A stretch of 64,000 nt of DNA from Fimenecus sp052273625 (GTDB lineage Bacteria; Bacillota; Clostridia; Oscillospirales; Acutalibacteraceae). Shown here in pieces: positions 24,401-33,433 of the stretch; the stretch's first letter is position 1; each line of letters opens with the position of its first letter. The stretch is taken from the NCBI GenBank assembly GCA_052273625.1, contig DAVZHW010000003.1:1-64000 (forward strand). The letters are read 5' to 3'. Both the position numbers and the translations under genes were made by a program. A model generated the notes under the pieces. The model was not told the origin of the DNA, ran no database searches, and saw only the letters and a program-made list of their open reading frames with translations.

Positions 24401-25081
24401 ATGTCAAAAATCATTGTTGCAGATGACGAGCAGCTTATCAGAAGCCTTGTCGCAGATTTTCTTGAAAAGGCAGGCTATACCGTTTTGCAGGCTGAGGACG
24501 GAGCAAAAGCACTTGAGCTTTTTAATGAAAACAGGGACGTTGCACTTTGTATTCTTGATATTATGATGCCCGAGCTTGACGGTTGGGAGGTCTGCCGCAG
24601 GATACGCAGCGCTTCGGATGTTCCGATTATGCTTTTGACCGCAAGAAGTCAGGATTTTGACCAGATAACAGGCTTTGATTCGGGCGCAGACGACTATGTT
24701 ACAAAGCCGTTTTCTCCCGTTGTGCTTGTTAAGAGGGTGGAGGCGTTGCTTCGCCGCAACGGCGCATTGAAGTCCGAAAAAGAGGGCTTGTGGGGGCTTG
24801 TCATTGACCCCGAGGCTCTTGATGTTCGTATTGACGGAAAGAAAATTGACCTTACCGTCAAGGAGTTTAAGATACTTGAAAAGCTTTCTCAGTCTGTCGG
24901 CAGGGTTTACAGCCGTGAGCAGCTGCTTGATGACGTGTGGGGTTATGACTATTTCGGAGATATAAGGACTGTTGACACGCACGTTGCAAGGCTTCGCACA
25001 AAGCTCGGAGAGTGGGGGGAGGCTCATTTGAAAACCGTCTATGCGGTCGGATATAAGCTTCAGGAGAAATCCGATGAATAA
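24401..25081 (+). CDS. OmpR/PhoB-family response regulator
   Basis: 226 aa. Receiver domain 1-118: IIVADDEQ acidic pocket, phosphorylated Asp in CILDIMMPELDGW, the LLTAR Thr and the conserved Lys in DYVTKPFSP. The winged-helix DNA-binding domain (about 128-222) shows DLTVKEFKILEKL, YSREQLLDDVWGYDY and DTHVARLRTKLG. It pairs with the histidine kinase whose start overlaps its stop. The regulon cannot be inferred; neighbouring genes give no signal-specific clue. Confidence 0.93.
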   Translation: MSKIIVADDEQLIRSLVADFLEKAGYTVLQAEDGAKALELFNENRDVALCILDIMMPELDGWEVCRRIRSASDVPIMLLTARSQDFDQITGFDSGADDYVTKPFSPVVLVKRVEALLRRNGALKSEKEGLWGLVIDPEALDVRIDGKKIDLTVKEFKILEKLSQSVGRVYSREQLLDDVWGYDYFGDIRTVDTHVARLRTKLGEWGEAHLKTVYAVGYKLQEKSDE

Positions 25082-26522
25082 TAAGCAGCGTAAAAAGATA
25101 ATAAGCATCCGCACCCGACTGTTTTTGCAGGTCGGGGCAGTTGTGGTTGTTGCCGTACTGCTTATTTTGTCGCTTAACAATTTCCTTTTGCCGACGATTT
25201 ACGCAAAAAACGAAAAGCGGTCTATGATTGATGTTAAAAATGAAATAAGCACCTTTGATTTTAATGCGGGCGATTATGTATCGCAGCTGAGCTCGCTCGA
25301 AAAAAAGTACGGCTTTTCCATTGATATTTATTCTCAAAACGGCGATCCGCTTTATTTCGGTACGACGGACATTTTCTCGTCAAAGGGTAAAATTACCGTT
25401 TCAAAGAGGCAGGACTATGACGACGGCTCATTTTTTGAAATTCAGACGATTGAAAACGAAAATATACAGTATATAGTTTACGGATCACACCTTTCGGGCG
25501 GCGAGGAAATTGAAATGTATTCCCGTAAGGACGACGTTGACCGCACGGCTGATATTGCAGTTGTGATTACAAGCGTAACAAGCGTTGTCGCAATGCTTGC
25601 GGCGATGGGCGTTATCTATTTTTATTCCGGTAAATTCACAAAGCCGCTTATTAAAATGAGCGAGGTCACAGGAAAAATGGCTGAAATGGATTTTTCCGAA
25701 AAATGCGAGGTTACGGGCAATGATGAATTGAGTGTGCTTTCGTCGAGTATCAACCATTTGTCCAACTCGCTTAATGAAACCCTTGATGATTTGCATAGCA
25801 AGAACGAAAGACTTCTGAAAGATATTGAAAAAGAGAAAACTCTTGAAAAAATCAGAAAGGATTTCATTTCAAATGTGTCACACGAGCTGAAAACTCCGAT
25901 TTCTATAATAAGGGGATATTCCGAGGGTGCGTCGCTGATGATTGAAAACGGCGAAACCGAGTCGGCAAAAAAATATTGCGATGTTATTGTCGGAGAAACC
26001 GAAAAGATGAATACACTTGTACTGCAACTCTTGGAGCTTTCAATGTACGAGTCCGGAAATGTTGCTCTGAAAGATGAAACCTTTGACATTTCCGCTTTGA
26101 CAGAAGATTACGCAGACGCAAATTTTATCAAAACAAGTGTAAAGGGCATAACCTTTACAAACGAAATCCCCCAAAATACAATGGTTGTCGGCGACAGAGT
26201 GAAAACGGAAATGATAATAAACAATTATATCTCAAATGCCGTGTCACACGCAGACGGAGAAAAGCAAATTGTTGTTTCAAGCACTGATTTGGGCGATAGA
26301 TACAGAATTTCCGTCTTTAACACGGGCAAGCCGATAGCCGACGAGGATATAGATAAAATTTGGATTGCTTTTTATCGTGCCGACAAATCAAGAAGCAGAA
26401 GTGAGGGCAGATACGGCTTGGGATTGTCAATCGTCAGCGCCATTCAAAAGCTTTACGGACTTGATTACGGAGTAATAAATCACGAAAACGGCGTGGAATT
26501 TTGGTTTGATATTAAATTGTAA
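25074..26522 (+). CDS. sensor histidine kinase with HAMP domain
   Basis: 482 aa from the ATG at 25074, which overlaps the response-regulator stop and has GGAG in front. Membrane segments at about residues 13-37 and 163-185 flank a ~125-residue extracytoplasmic sensor domain. HAMP follows, then the H box FISNVSHELKTPISIIRGY (phospho-His), the N box MIINNYISNAVSHA and the G box YGLGLSIVSAIQKL. Signal unknown. Confidence 0.93.
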   Translation: MNNKQRKKIISIRTRLFLQVGAVVVVAVLLILSLNNFLLPTIYAKNEKRSMIDVKNEISTFDFNAGDYVSQLSSLEKKYGFSIDIYSQNGDPLYFGTTDIFSSKGKITVSKRQDYDDGSFFEIQTIENENIQYIVYGSHLSGGEEIEMYSRKDDVDRTADIAVVITSVTSVVAMLAAMGVIYFYSGKFTKPLIKMSEVTGKMAEMDFSEKCEVTGNDELSVLSSSINHLSNSLNETLDDLHSKNERLLKDIEKEKTLEKIRKDFISNVSHELKTPISIIRGYSEGASLMIENGETESAKKYCDVIVGETEKMNTLVLQLLELSMYESGNVALKDETFDISALTEDYADANFIKTSVKGITFTNEIPQNTMVVGDRVKTEMIINNYISNAVSHADGEKQIVVSSTDLGDRYRISVFNTGKPIADEDIDKIWIAFYRADKSRSRSEGRYGLGLSIVSAIQKLYGLDYGVINHENGVEFWFDIKL

Positions 26523-26589
26523 CCACAGCAGTAAGCACTTATAAGTCTATATTGCTATAAGCCGCTTGATTTGAATTTTGGAGGTTGCT

Positions 26590-26937
26590 ATGAAATTTTG
26601 GGCAAAAAAAGCGAAATGGAATTCAGAATTTAAACCTACTCCCCGTTTTTATTCTGATGAACAAGGTCGCATTTTCGGTGCATTTGCACTAACCGAAGGC
26701 ACTGATACAATTCTTCCAATCTATCCACAAAAGCAATTTATGGTAGAAAACAAGCCTGTGAATATATAGAAATTGGTTTTTGTCAGTACAACTGAAGATG
26801 CAATCGTATTTGAAATGAATTATTTTGATATATTTAGAAAGTTGGAAAAATTCATTTCTGATAAAAACGATAATGCCATCTTGTTAAGGTCACTCACCTA
26901 TGAGGATATGAAATCTGTGATTCAATCATATCAGTAA
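26590..26937 (+). pseudogene. small hypothetical gene interrupted by an in-frame TAG
   Basis: GGAGG then ATG at 26590 reads MKFWAKKAKWNSEFKPTPRF up to TAG at 26767-26769 (codon 60), then 55 further sense codons in the same frame (KLVFVSTTEDAIVFEMNYFD...) to TAA at 26935-26937. The total of 115 codons, 45 bp before a DUF1851-like gene, suggests an original gene pair whose first member carries a nonsense mutation. No family recognised. Confidence 0.6.
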
Positions 26938-26982
26938 AAGTGAATGTGATTGATTACATTTTTAGTAGAAAGGAATATAGAA

Positions 26983-27507
26983 ATGAAATTTTCAGATGAA
27001 TATAAACTTACAGAATACTATCAAGTGCAATCGACGATTGATTATATTACGAAAGGAAAGAATAAATTATCCGCTGGAAACTACGGAGATGGTATTTTCA
27101 GCATTTTGGATATCGATACTTCTGTTAATATAATTAAAAGTTGGAATTGGAAATTCAATAAAAGATTTATTCCTATTGTAGCAACTGCATTTGGTGATCT
27201 ATTTTTGTATTGTGTTGCCAACCAATATGTGTACTATTTTCAGCCACAATACAATACTAACGATATGATTACAAAAAATATAGATGAATTGTTTGACGAG
27301 GCATTCAATCACCCAAGTATAAAATCGGGATTACTACAAGAGGAAAAATTTAAAAAAATCACATCACTATTTGGCTATCTCAAATATGGAGAAGCATTTA
27401 TTCTTAAACCATGGATTTTACTGGGAGGAACAGATAAACCCGAAAATTATGTTATAGGTAATTTGAATACATATTTAGATTTAGTTTCACAAACACTCAA
27501 TAAATAA
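26983..27507 (+). CDS. GAD-like/DUF1851 (Tdi1-type) immunity-like protein
   Basis: 174 aa from the ATG at 26983 (AAAGGAA in front). The C-terminal half (LFDEAFNHPSIKSGLLQEEKFKKITSLFGYLKYGEAFILKPWILLGG) matches my memory of DUF1851, the C-terminal domain of Tdi1-type immunity proteins; the N-terminal part, with GDGIFSI and FGDLFLY, fits the accompanying GAD-like domain. In polymorphic toxin systems such proteins neutralise a cognate toxin. No toxin gene is visible beside it, so this may be an orphan immunity gene. Confidence 0.6.
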   Translation: MKFSDEYKLTEYYQVQSTIDYITKGKNKLSAGNYGDGIFSILDIDTSVNIIKSWNWKFNKRFIPIVATAFGDLFLYCVANQYVYYFQPQYNTNDMITKNIDELFDEAFNHPSIKSGLLQEEKFKKITSLFGYLKYGEAFILKPWILLGGTDKPENYVIGNLNTYLDLVSQTLNK

Positions 27508-27712
27508 AACATAATTTGGTTCAAAAAACATGCATGTTGAATTTTTTGTGATTAAGTAATTTCAATATGACTGTATTACTGGTAAGATGATATAAGAATA
27601 AATTTACTCTGAAAGAATCCCAATCGCCGTATCCTCAAGGGACGACGGTTGGGGAATTGTATAAGGTGAATGGCAAATAAAGATGTGTAAAACACAATGT
27701 ATATAATTATTA

Positions 27713-27750
27713 AGAGCGTCAAGCTTGTGTAAAAACAAGTTTGGCGCTCT
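27713..27750. terminator. long hairpin, probable terminator of spoVT
   Basis: AGAGCGTCAAGCTTGT (27713-27728) and ACAAGTTTGGCGCTCT (27735-27750) form a near-perfect 16-bp stem just downstream of spoVT on the minus strand. A weaker hairpin (27619-27653) follows the plus-strand DUF1851-like gene. Confidence 0.65.
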
Positions 27751-27761
27751 TGCTGATAAAT

Positions 27762-28298
27762 TTAATCCTCCGTTTGCTTTCCGAGAAACGAAGCGGCAAC
27801 GGAAATAAGCTTTTCTTTTGTGGCGTCGGGCGGAGTTTTTTGCTCGTCAAACATCATCACAACAGAGCCTGCAACATCTCCCGAGCCGATAATCGTATAA
27901 ACAATCGACGCTTCAAGCTCGCTGTTCATAATCGGCTTAATTCCGACTTCCGATTTTGCTGTAAACGAACCACGCTCAAACATAAGATTTTCAAGCTCTG
28001 ACGAAACTCTGCCGTCTGTCAAAGCCTTTTTCTGCGATCCGTAAACCGATACCACACGGTCCCTGTCTGTTATCATAACCGTCATTCCCGTAGTTTTGCT
28101 CAAAACCTCTGCGTATTGGTTGGCAAAATCCGAAAATTCGCCTATCGGTGAATACTTTTTGAATACAACCTCGCCGTCCGCCGCTGTGAAAATTTCCAAC
28201 GGGTCGCCCTCTCGCATACGCATTGTACGGCGGATTTCCTTTGGAATGACAACTCTGCCGAGATCATCAATTCTTCTGACAATTCCTGTTGCTTTCAT
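27762..28298 (-). CDS. spoVT: stage V sporulation protein T, AbrB-family regulator
   Basis: 178 aa. N-terminal AbrB swapped-hairpin DNA-binding domain (MKATGIVRRIDDLGRVVIPKE) and a C-terminal GAF-like domain (about 55-178), the arrangement of SpoVT. In Bacillus it tunes sigma-G-dependent forespore genes. AAGGAG precedes the ATG. Its presence, with spoVAC elsewhere in the window, indicates an endospore-forming lineage. Confidence 0.92.
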   Translation of the reverse strand: MKATGIVRRIDDLGRVVIPKEIRRTMRMREGDPLEIFTAADGEVVFKKYSPIGEFSDFANQYAEVLSKTTGMTVMITDRDRVVSVYGSQKKALTDGRVSSELENLMFERGSFTAKSEVGIKPIMNSELEASIVYTIIGSGDVAGSVVMMFDEQKTPPDATKEKLISVAASFLGKQTED

Positions 28299-28410
28299 AC
28301 CGTTCTCCTTGTAAAGTTAATTTTATCCTGTAATATTTTACGCAGAAAACGGCGTTTAATACGGTGATTTAAATTCAAATGTTTTTAATTGATTTTGTCT
28401 TTATAGGTAA

Positions 28411-28462
28411 TTGACATTGAAATTTTGCGTGATATAATATATAAATAGCTAACAATGTTAGC
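28411..28462 (+). promoter_or_regulatory. marR-MATE promoter with palindromic operator
   Basis: TTGACA (28411-28416), 16-nt spacer, TATAAT (28433-28438). The perfect inverted repeat GCTAAC-AAT-GTTAGC (28448-28462) covers the expected transcription start, as in many MarR-autoregulated operons. Confidence 0.75.
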
Positions 28463-28483
28463 AATTCATTGAGGGGTGTTCTT

Positions 28484-28924
28484 ATGGTATCGGAGGATTT
28501 GACGATAAGGTTTTTGGAACAGTTGTCAAGCACAGGGCAGCTGATAATGGACAGAAGGCTTATAAAAATATCACAGGGCGACTCGTTTGTCCTGAATTAT
28601 TTGTACACGCATAATTGCAAAGCCTACCCGAAAGAAATCAGCGACGCAATGGCTGTCAGCACGGCACGAATTGCTAAAATTTTAGGCGATTTAGACTCGC
28701 AAGGTATGATTTTGAGAAAATGTGATGATAAGGATAACAGAAAAGTGATTATCGTGTTAACTCCGAAAGGGGTTGAAAAAGTTAAGGAGCTTCGGGAAAC
28801 TGCCATTGAAAAGCTTGAAGCCGTGCTGGCGGCTTTGGACGAAGAGGAAATCGAAGAATTTATGAGGATAAGAAAAAAGCTTAATTCCGCCCTGTTGGAA
28901 AATATAGATAAATTCAATAAATAA
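28484..28924 (+). CDS. MarR-family transcriptional regulator
   Basis: 146 aa from the ATG at 28484 (GAGGGG in front). Winged-helix core: YPKEISDAMAVSTARIAKILGDLDSQGMILRKCDDKDNRKVIIVLTPKG, with the DxRxxxxxLT-type wing. It probably represses its own operon, including the adjacent MATE transporter, through the palindrome at 28448-28462, with release by a small aromatic ligand as in other MarR proteins. Confidence 0.88.
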   Translation: MVSEDLTIRFLEQLSSTGQLIMDRRLIKISQGDSFVLNYLYTHNCKAYPKEISDAMAVSTARIAKILGDLDSQGMILRKCDDKDNRKVIIVLTPKGVEKVKELRETAIEKLEAVLAALDEEEIEEFMRIRKKLNSALLENIDKFNK

Positions 28925-28949
28925 GTCAAAATAAAGGAAGTAGTTTAAT

Positions 28950-30311
28950 TTGAAAAAAGATGAAAACATTTTAGGCACATATCCAATCGGAAAGCTGTTG
29001 TTAAAGCTGTCTATTCCTACGGTAATCGCACAGCTTATCAATATGCTTTATAATATCGTCGATAGGATATATATCGGGCATATTCCCGTTGAGGGCAGCT
29101 TGGCTTTGACGGGTGTGGGCGTTTGCTTGCCGATTATTATGATCGTTACGGCATTTGCTGCGTTGGTAAGCTCGGGCGGTGCGCCGAGAGCCTCGATTTA
29201 TATGGGAAAAAAGGACAACGACACGGCGGAGAAAATTCTCGGCAACTGCTTTTCGTTGCAGATAATCATTTCCTGTGTATTGACAGTTATTCTTTTGATA
29301 TGGAACGAGCCGATTTTGTTGGCATTCGGAGCAAGTGAAAACACAATTTTCTACGCAACCGATTATATGGGAATTTATGCTCTCGGTACAATTTTTGTTC
29401 AGCTGACCTTGGGAATGAACGCATTTATTACCGCACAGGGCTTTACAAATATCTCAATGGTGTCTGTTCTTATCGGTGCCGTTTGCAATATTATTTTAGA
29501 CCCGATTTTCATATTCGGACTTAATATGGGAGTAAAAGGCGGTGCGCTTGCAACTGTTATTTCACAAGCGATTTCAGCCGTATGGGTTGTTTCGTTCCTT
29601 AGAGGCAAAAAGACTTATTTGCATATTAAGAAAAAGAATTTACGCCTTGAAAAGAATATTATATTACCGTGCATTGCGTTAGGACTTGCAACATTCATTA
29701 TGCAGGCAAGCGAAAGCATTGTAACGGTTTGCTTTAACTCCTCGCTTCTTAAATACGGCGGAGATATTGCGGTCGGAACAATGACGATTTTATCGAGCGT
29801 GATGCAGTTTGCTATGCTTCCGTTGCAGGGTATAGCGCAGGGTGCTCAGCCTATTTTAAGCTACAATTACGGTGCTAAATGTTCGCCGAGAGTAAAAAAT
29901 ACATTCAAATTATTGCTTGTAACTTGCTTGAGCTATTCCGTTTTGCTTTGCAGTGCGGTACAGCTTTTCCCGAAAGCGTTTATAAGCATTTTCACATCGG
30001 ACGCAAGCCTTGTCGAGTTTGCAACTCCTATGCTCAGGATTTATCTTGCGGGAATATTCTTATTCGGAATTCAAATTGCTTGCCAAATGACCTTTACATC
30101 TCTCGGAAAGGCTGTAAACTCAATCGTTGTTGCGGTTGTAAGAAAATTCGTGTTGCTAATACCGCTGATTTATATAATGCCGCACTTGGCAGCGAATCAG
30201 ACAACGGGCGTATTCCTTTCAGAGCCGATAGCGGATATTATTGCGGTTATATTCACATCTGTTCTGTTTGGCTTCCAATTCAAAAAGGCAATGAAAGAAA
30301 TTGAGGCTTAA
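28950..30311 (+). CDS. MATE family efflux transporter
   Basis: 453 aa with about 12 membrane helices. GKLLLKLSIPTVIAQLINMLYNIVDRIYIG is the classic MATE N-terminus, with a second pseudo-repeat around residue 235. Start is TTG with AAAGGAAG 9 nt upstream; no ATG exists nearby in frame. Exports cationic drugs or metabolites by Na+ or H+ antiport. Lies 25 bp behind marR in the same operon. A weak hairpin (about 30338-30372) follows. Confidence 0.9.
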   Translation: MKKDENILGTYPIGKLLLKLSIPTVIAQLINMLYNIVDRIYIGHIPVEGSLALTGVGVCLPIIMIVTAFAALVSSGGAPRASIYMGKKDNDTAEKILGNCFSLQIIISCVLTVILLIWNEPILLAFGASENTIFYATDYMGIYALGTIFVQLTLGMNAFITAQGFTNISMVSVLIGAVCNIILDPIFIFGLNMGVKGGALATVISQAISAVWVVSFLRGKKTYLHIKKKNLRLEKNIILPCIALGLATFIMQASESIVTVCFNSSLLKYGGDIAVGTMTILSSVMQFAMLPLQGIAQGAQPILSYNYGAKCSPRVKNTFKLLLVTCLSYSVLLCSAVQLFPKAFISIFTSDASLVEFATPMLRIYLAGIFLFGIQIACQMTFTSLGKAVNSIVVAVVRKFVLLIPLIYIMPHLAANQTTGVFLSEPIADIIAVIFTSVLFGFQFKKAMKEIEA

Positions 30312-30408
30312 AACTTATTTTTAATAATAAACAGCACAACACCGTCGCACTCTTTCGGGTACGGCGGTGTCATGCTTTAAGGTATTTATATAGATAGGGA
30401 TGGGTAAG

Positions 30409-31371
30409 TTAGTTAAGCGCCATGCATTTGTGAAAACCGTCGGCTTCATCATTTGAAACCCACGAATGAATTTGCTCGGGATTTTCAAAAATGTCGTCGA
30501 GCCTTTCAAGGAAAGGAACTATATCTCCGAAGTCAAGTGCTCTGTGGTCAAACGCAATGCAAATAGGCATTACCTGTCTTGCCTCGACTTCTTTTTTGCC
30601 GAATTCATTTGTTACAACGACGGGCTTATCCTGAACGGCGCCTACTGCAAAAGCGGTAACCTGCGGCGGTATGATTTCAAGAAGGCAGGTTGAGCCTCTC
30701 TGCTGACGATAGGTTGAACCGATATTTGAAATTGTCGTTGTGCCTTGCTCAATATCGTGCTTCGTAAGTCTGTCCTCAACGGGAATCGACTCATAAGTCT
30801 TTTTAGCTTTACCGCTGAGAGTTTTAACTCTGTGCTTGCCTGTCTTTGAGCCGATAAGTCTGCAAACGGTTTGCATAATTTTACCTTTTTTAAGTGCGGT
30901 AATAGTGTTGTCGAGTGAAACATCAAACATTACCTCGTTCAAATCCGTGTTCTCTGCACGGCGGGTAACGTCTTTGATTTCGGCTGTCATTTCGTCAAGA
31001 TTTTTGTTTTCGAAATTGTGAAGATTAACCGTCATCATTTCGCCGTTGGGAAGAATCATGGGCATTGAAATATTTATGTCCTCATAGGTGTTGAGCTCTC
31101 CTCTTACAAGCTTACGATTGAAATTCAAGTGCGAGTTGAGAATCGGTGCAGCCTTGAGACCCTCCGTGATAACCTTTAACATAAGAGTGTTTATCGTTAT
31201 CTTATCGTTGCGGTCTCTTACGAAATTCAGTCTTTTATATTCACGCATAAAAGCGGTTACATCAGGTTCATAATTATATGTTACATGAGGGATTGTTTCC
31301 CAGCTTTCAGCAGTCATATTTGAAACGATTTTTCTCTGAATTCCAAAGTGTATTGTGTTTATTTTTTTCAT
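30409..31371 (-). CDS. stand-alone 2-oxoacid dehydrogenase E2-type acyltransferase domain
   Basis: 320 aa from the ATG at 31371 (AAGGAG in front). The whole protein matches the catalytic domain of dihydrolipoamide acyltransferases: RKIVSNMTAESWETIPHVTYNYEPDVT near the start, TTTISNIGSTYR and CIAFDHRALDFGD near the end, where DHRxxDG is the active-site motif (here DHRALDFG). The lipoyl and peripheral-subunit-binding domains are missing and no E1 or E3 genes are adjacent, so it is unlikely to act in a normal complex. A CoA-dependent acyl transfer role is inferred, the substrate is unknown. Confidence 0.78.
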   Translation of the reverse strand: MKKINTIHFGIQRKIVSNMTAESWETIPHVTYNYEPDVTAFMREYKRLNFVRDRNDKITINTLMLKVITEGLKAAPILNSHLNFNRKLVRGELNTYEDINISMPMILPNGEMMTVNLHNFENKNLDEMTAEIKDVTRRAENTDLNEVMFDVSLDNTITALKKGKIMQTVCRLIGSKTGKHRVKTLSGKAKKTYESIPVEDRLTKHDIEQGTTTISNIGSTYRQQRGSTCLLEIIPPQVTAFAVGAVQDKPVVVTNEFGKKEVEARQVMPICIAFDHRALDFGDIVPFLERLDDIFENPEQIHSWVSNDEADGFHKCMALN

Positions 31372-31653
31372 AATGTTTGTCTCCTTGTGCGTCAAATTTT
31401 ATTGTTGATAAAAAGTAGCTTTTGCAGTTATCCGAGATGTAGGTGTCCTTGTTTCTCGGTACGCCGATATCTTACAAAAAAACCTTCGGTTGCGCTACCA
31501 ACTTTAGTTTGCAAATGCTGTTTTTTAAGTAAACTTTTGGTTGCGAAGCTCCGCAACCACGCAATATCAAGGGTTTTCAGACTTCTGATTTGATACCTTC
31601 ATATTTTCTTATCAAAACATTTTGTGAGTGGAATTGAAAAACCGTAAAAAAAT
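31372..31653. other. intergenic region with a hairpin
   Basis: No gene is visible in these ~280 bp. The inverted repeat GGTTGCG/CGCAACC (31539-31558) stands out, near a related GGTTGCG at about 31489. Confidence 0.6.
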
Positions 31654-31684
31654 AAAGGCACATTTCATAACGAAATATGCCTTT
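31654..31684 (-). terminator. terminator of the L,D-transpeptidase gene
   Basis: AAAGGCACATTTC and GAAATATGCCTTT pair with one mismatch; on the minus strand the stem is followed by T-rich sequence. Confidence 0.7.
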
Positions 31685-31699
31685 GAATGTGTATAAAAA

Positions 31700-32701
31700 T
31701 TACTGCTTCCACGGGTTTGACGGATCGGGGTCGGTGGGATCCCAAACACGTCTTGTATCGTTTGTGTCGATTCTAATCGGTGTGGGCTTAGCCAACGGCT
31801 CGGGTTCGTTGCTGTCATAAATTGTAACGGGTGTACCCTTAGGACAGTTGTCGTAAATCCACTTTGCATCCTCAACGGAAAGTCTAATGCAGCCGAGCGA
31901 AGCAGCTTCGCCCAATTTGTTGAACTCGTCATATTCGAGGTCTGCCTTGTTCTGCGTAACATACGGAACGGAATGGAACAGATAGTGTCCTGTAATTCTC
32001 GTTGCATACTGTCCGTAAACATTGCCCGAAAGAAGTCGCCAGGTGTATTTGTCTGTCGTGTTATACGAGCCTGTCGGCGTTGCGCCGTTCAAGCCTACCG
32101 AACAAACCATAGCCTTGTACGGAACGGTGTAGCCGCCGTTTGCATCCTTCGTATAGACAATGACAATGTTCTGTGTGCGGTTGACCTTGATATAGTAAGG
32201 TGCATCCGAAAGGTTTTGACTGCCCTTGAGATATTTTTCCGAGCAATAGCCTGTCTGACCGTTAAAGTCAATTCTAAACCAACCGTTTGAGCATTTGCCC
32301 GTTACCTTAATCGGTGTATCCTGACCGAGCTGACCCAAAATTTGACTGTCTGTTGACGGTGCGCTTCTGACATTCAATGTAACGGTTGTCGAATACATTG
32401 TCGCCGAGTAATCTGCAATGACAACATCTTCCGAGAGTGTAGTTGTGGTTTCGGGTGCTTGTGCCTGCGTGGGAGCTTCGGTCTGTTGCTCTGATACGGC
32501 AGGCTCACTCTGCGAGGGAACAAATGGCGTTTCGGGCTTCTTAAAATGCTTTACAAGTGCGATTGTGCCTGCAATGAGAATTATTGCAAGAATACACGAT
32601 ACAATAATTAAAATAGTCCTTTTTTCCTTTGAATGAGCCGCAGCTTTACCGGAGAGCTTCATCTGTCGTCTTCTTTTGTCCTCTTGAGAATATTGGTTCA
32701 T
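31700..32701 (-). CDS. L,D-transpeptidase (YkuD) with SH3-like domain, membrane-anchored
   Basis: 333 aa. Basic cytoplasmic N-terminus, a single membrane segment (about 29-50), a Pro/Thr/Gln-rich linker, an SH3b domain (about 105-160: TLNVRSAPSTDSQILGQL, GWFRIDFNGQTGYCSEKYL), then the YkuD domain with HSVPY and SLGCIRLSVEDA holding the catalytic His and Cys. It forms or modifies 3-3 cross-links in peptidoglycan on the outside of the membrane. Own promoter upstream. Confidence 0.9.
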   Translation of the reverse strand: MNQYSQEDKRRRQMKLSGKAAAHSKEKRTILIIVSCILAIILIAGTIALVKHFKKPETPFVPSQSEPAVSEQQTEAPTQAQAPETTTTLSEDVVIADYSATMYSTTVTLNVRSAPSTDSQILGQLGQDTPIKVTGKCSNGWFRIDFNGQTGYCSEKYLKGSQNLSDAPYYIKVNRTQNIVIVYTKDANGGYTVPYKAMVCSVGLNGATPTGSYNTTDKYTWRLLSGNVYGQYATRITGHYLFHSVPYVTQNKADLEYDEFNKLGEAASLGCIRLSVEDAKWIYDNCPKGTPVTIYDSNEPEPLAKPTPIRIDTNDTRRVWDPTDPDPSNPWKQ

Positions 32702-32742
32702 ATTTTTATCTCCTGAAAATTATATTATAAATAAGTATATAT

Positions 32743-32771
32743 AGTATAAATTTATAAAGCGTCTTTGTCAA
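32743..32771 (-). promoter_or_regulatory. promoter of the L,D-transpeptidase gene
   Basis: Minus strand: TTGACA (32766-32771), 17-nt spacer, TATACT (32743-32748). Confidence 0.75.
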
Positions 32772-32800
32772 TGAAGAACGAATGAATTTGTCAAAAAAGA

Positions 32801-32829
32801 TTGAAAGCGGGTTTATATTGTTATATACT
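32801..32829 (+). promoter_or_regulatory. promoter of the PAP2 gene
   Basis: TTGAAA (32801-32806), 17-nt spacer, TATACT (32824-32829), divergent from the transpeptidase promoter. Confidence 0.65.
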
Positions 32830-32847
32830 TGTAGGGAGGTGAAGCAA

Positions 32848-33342
32848 ATGACTTCGAGCCAATACAGAAAGATTTCGGCGCCGTTTCGCAAAAATAAGAA
32901 CTCGGTGTTGGGCTTTAATTTGTTGAATACAGCTTTGACGGTAATAGTTTATATCGCTTATCCGTCATTATTGGCATATCTTGCATTTTCAGACAGAACA
33001 AAGCTGTTTCGGTGCGTTTTGATACCTGCCGGTATGCTTTTGTTCGTCAGCGGACTCCGTCGGGTCATAAACCGTCCGAGACCTTATGAAACGCTGAATA
33101 TCAGACCGCTTATAAATAAGGATAAAAAAGGTCAGTCAATGCCGAGCCGACATATCTTTTCTGTTTTTATGATAGCAATGACCTTTTTGTATGTGAAACC
33201 TGTGCTGAGCATACCGCTGTTTATAATCGGCGTTTTATTGTGTGCCGTGAGGGTGATAGGCGGCGTGCATTATCTATCTGATGTGCTTGTCGGTGCAGGC
33301 ATAGGCTTGTTGTCGGGATTGCTCGGATATTTTGTGTTTTGA
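32848..33342 (+). CDS. PAP2-family membrane phosphatase
   Basis: 164 aa from the ATG at 32848, chosen because GGAGGTGA precedes it. Several membrane helices and the three phosphatase motifs: RRVINRPRPYE, MPSRHIFSVF and RVIGGVHYLSDVLVG, with catalytic His in the last two. The family dephosphorylates lipid phosphates such as undecaprenyl pyrophosphate or phosphatidic acid. The divergent neighbour is a peptidoglycan enzyme, which fits a lipid-carrier recycling role but does not prove it. Confidence 0.88.
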   Translation: MTSSQYRKISAPFRKNKNSVLGFNLLNTALTVIVYIAYPSLLAYLAFSDRTKLFRCVLIPAGMLLFVSGLRRVINRPRPYETLNIRPLINKDKKGQSMPSRHIFSVFMIAMTFLYVKPVLSIPLFIIGVLLCAVRVIGGVHYLSDVLVGAGIGLLSGLLGYFVF

Positions 33343-33375
33343 TTGTAAAAAAAGGCACACCCTTGTAGATACTAA

Positions 33376-33416
33376 TAAAAAACGGCTGTAAAGGGTTACA
33401 ACCCTTACAGTCGTTT
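33376..33416. terminator. bidirectional terminator
   Basis: A-run, then AACGGCTGTAAAGGG paired imperfectly with CCCTTACAGTCGTT, then TTTG, between the convergent PAP2 and galT genes. Confidence 0.6.
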
Positions 33417-33433
33417 TGTGCTTTTATTGATGA

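Noticed and set aside
14034..26937. Stop-codon reassignment to explain the two in-frame stops
   Set aside because: One stop is TAA and the other TAG, and TAA, TAG and TGA all end normal genes in the window.
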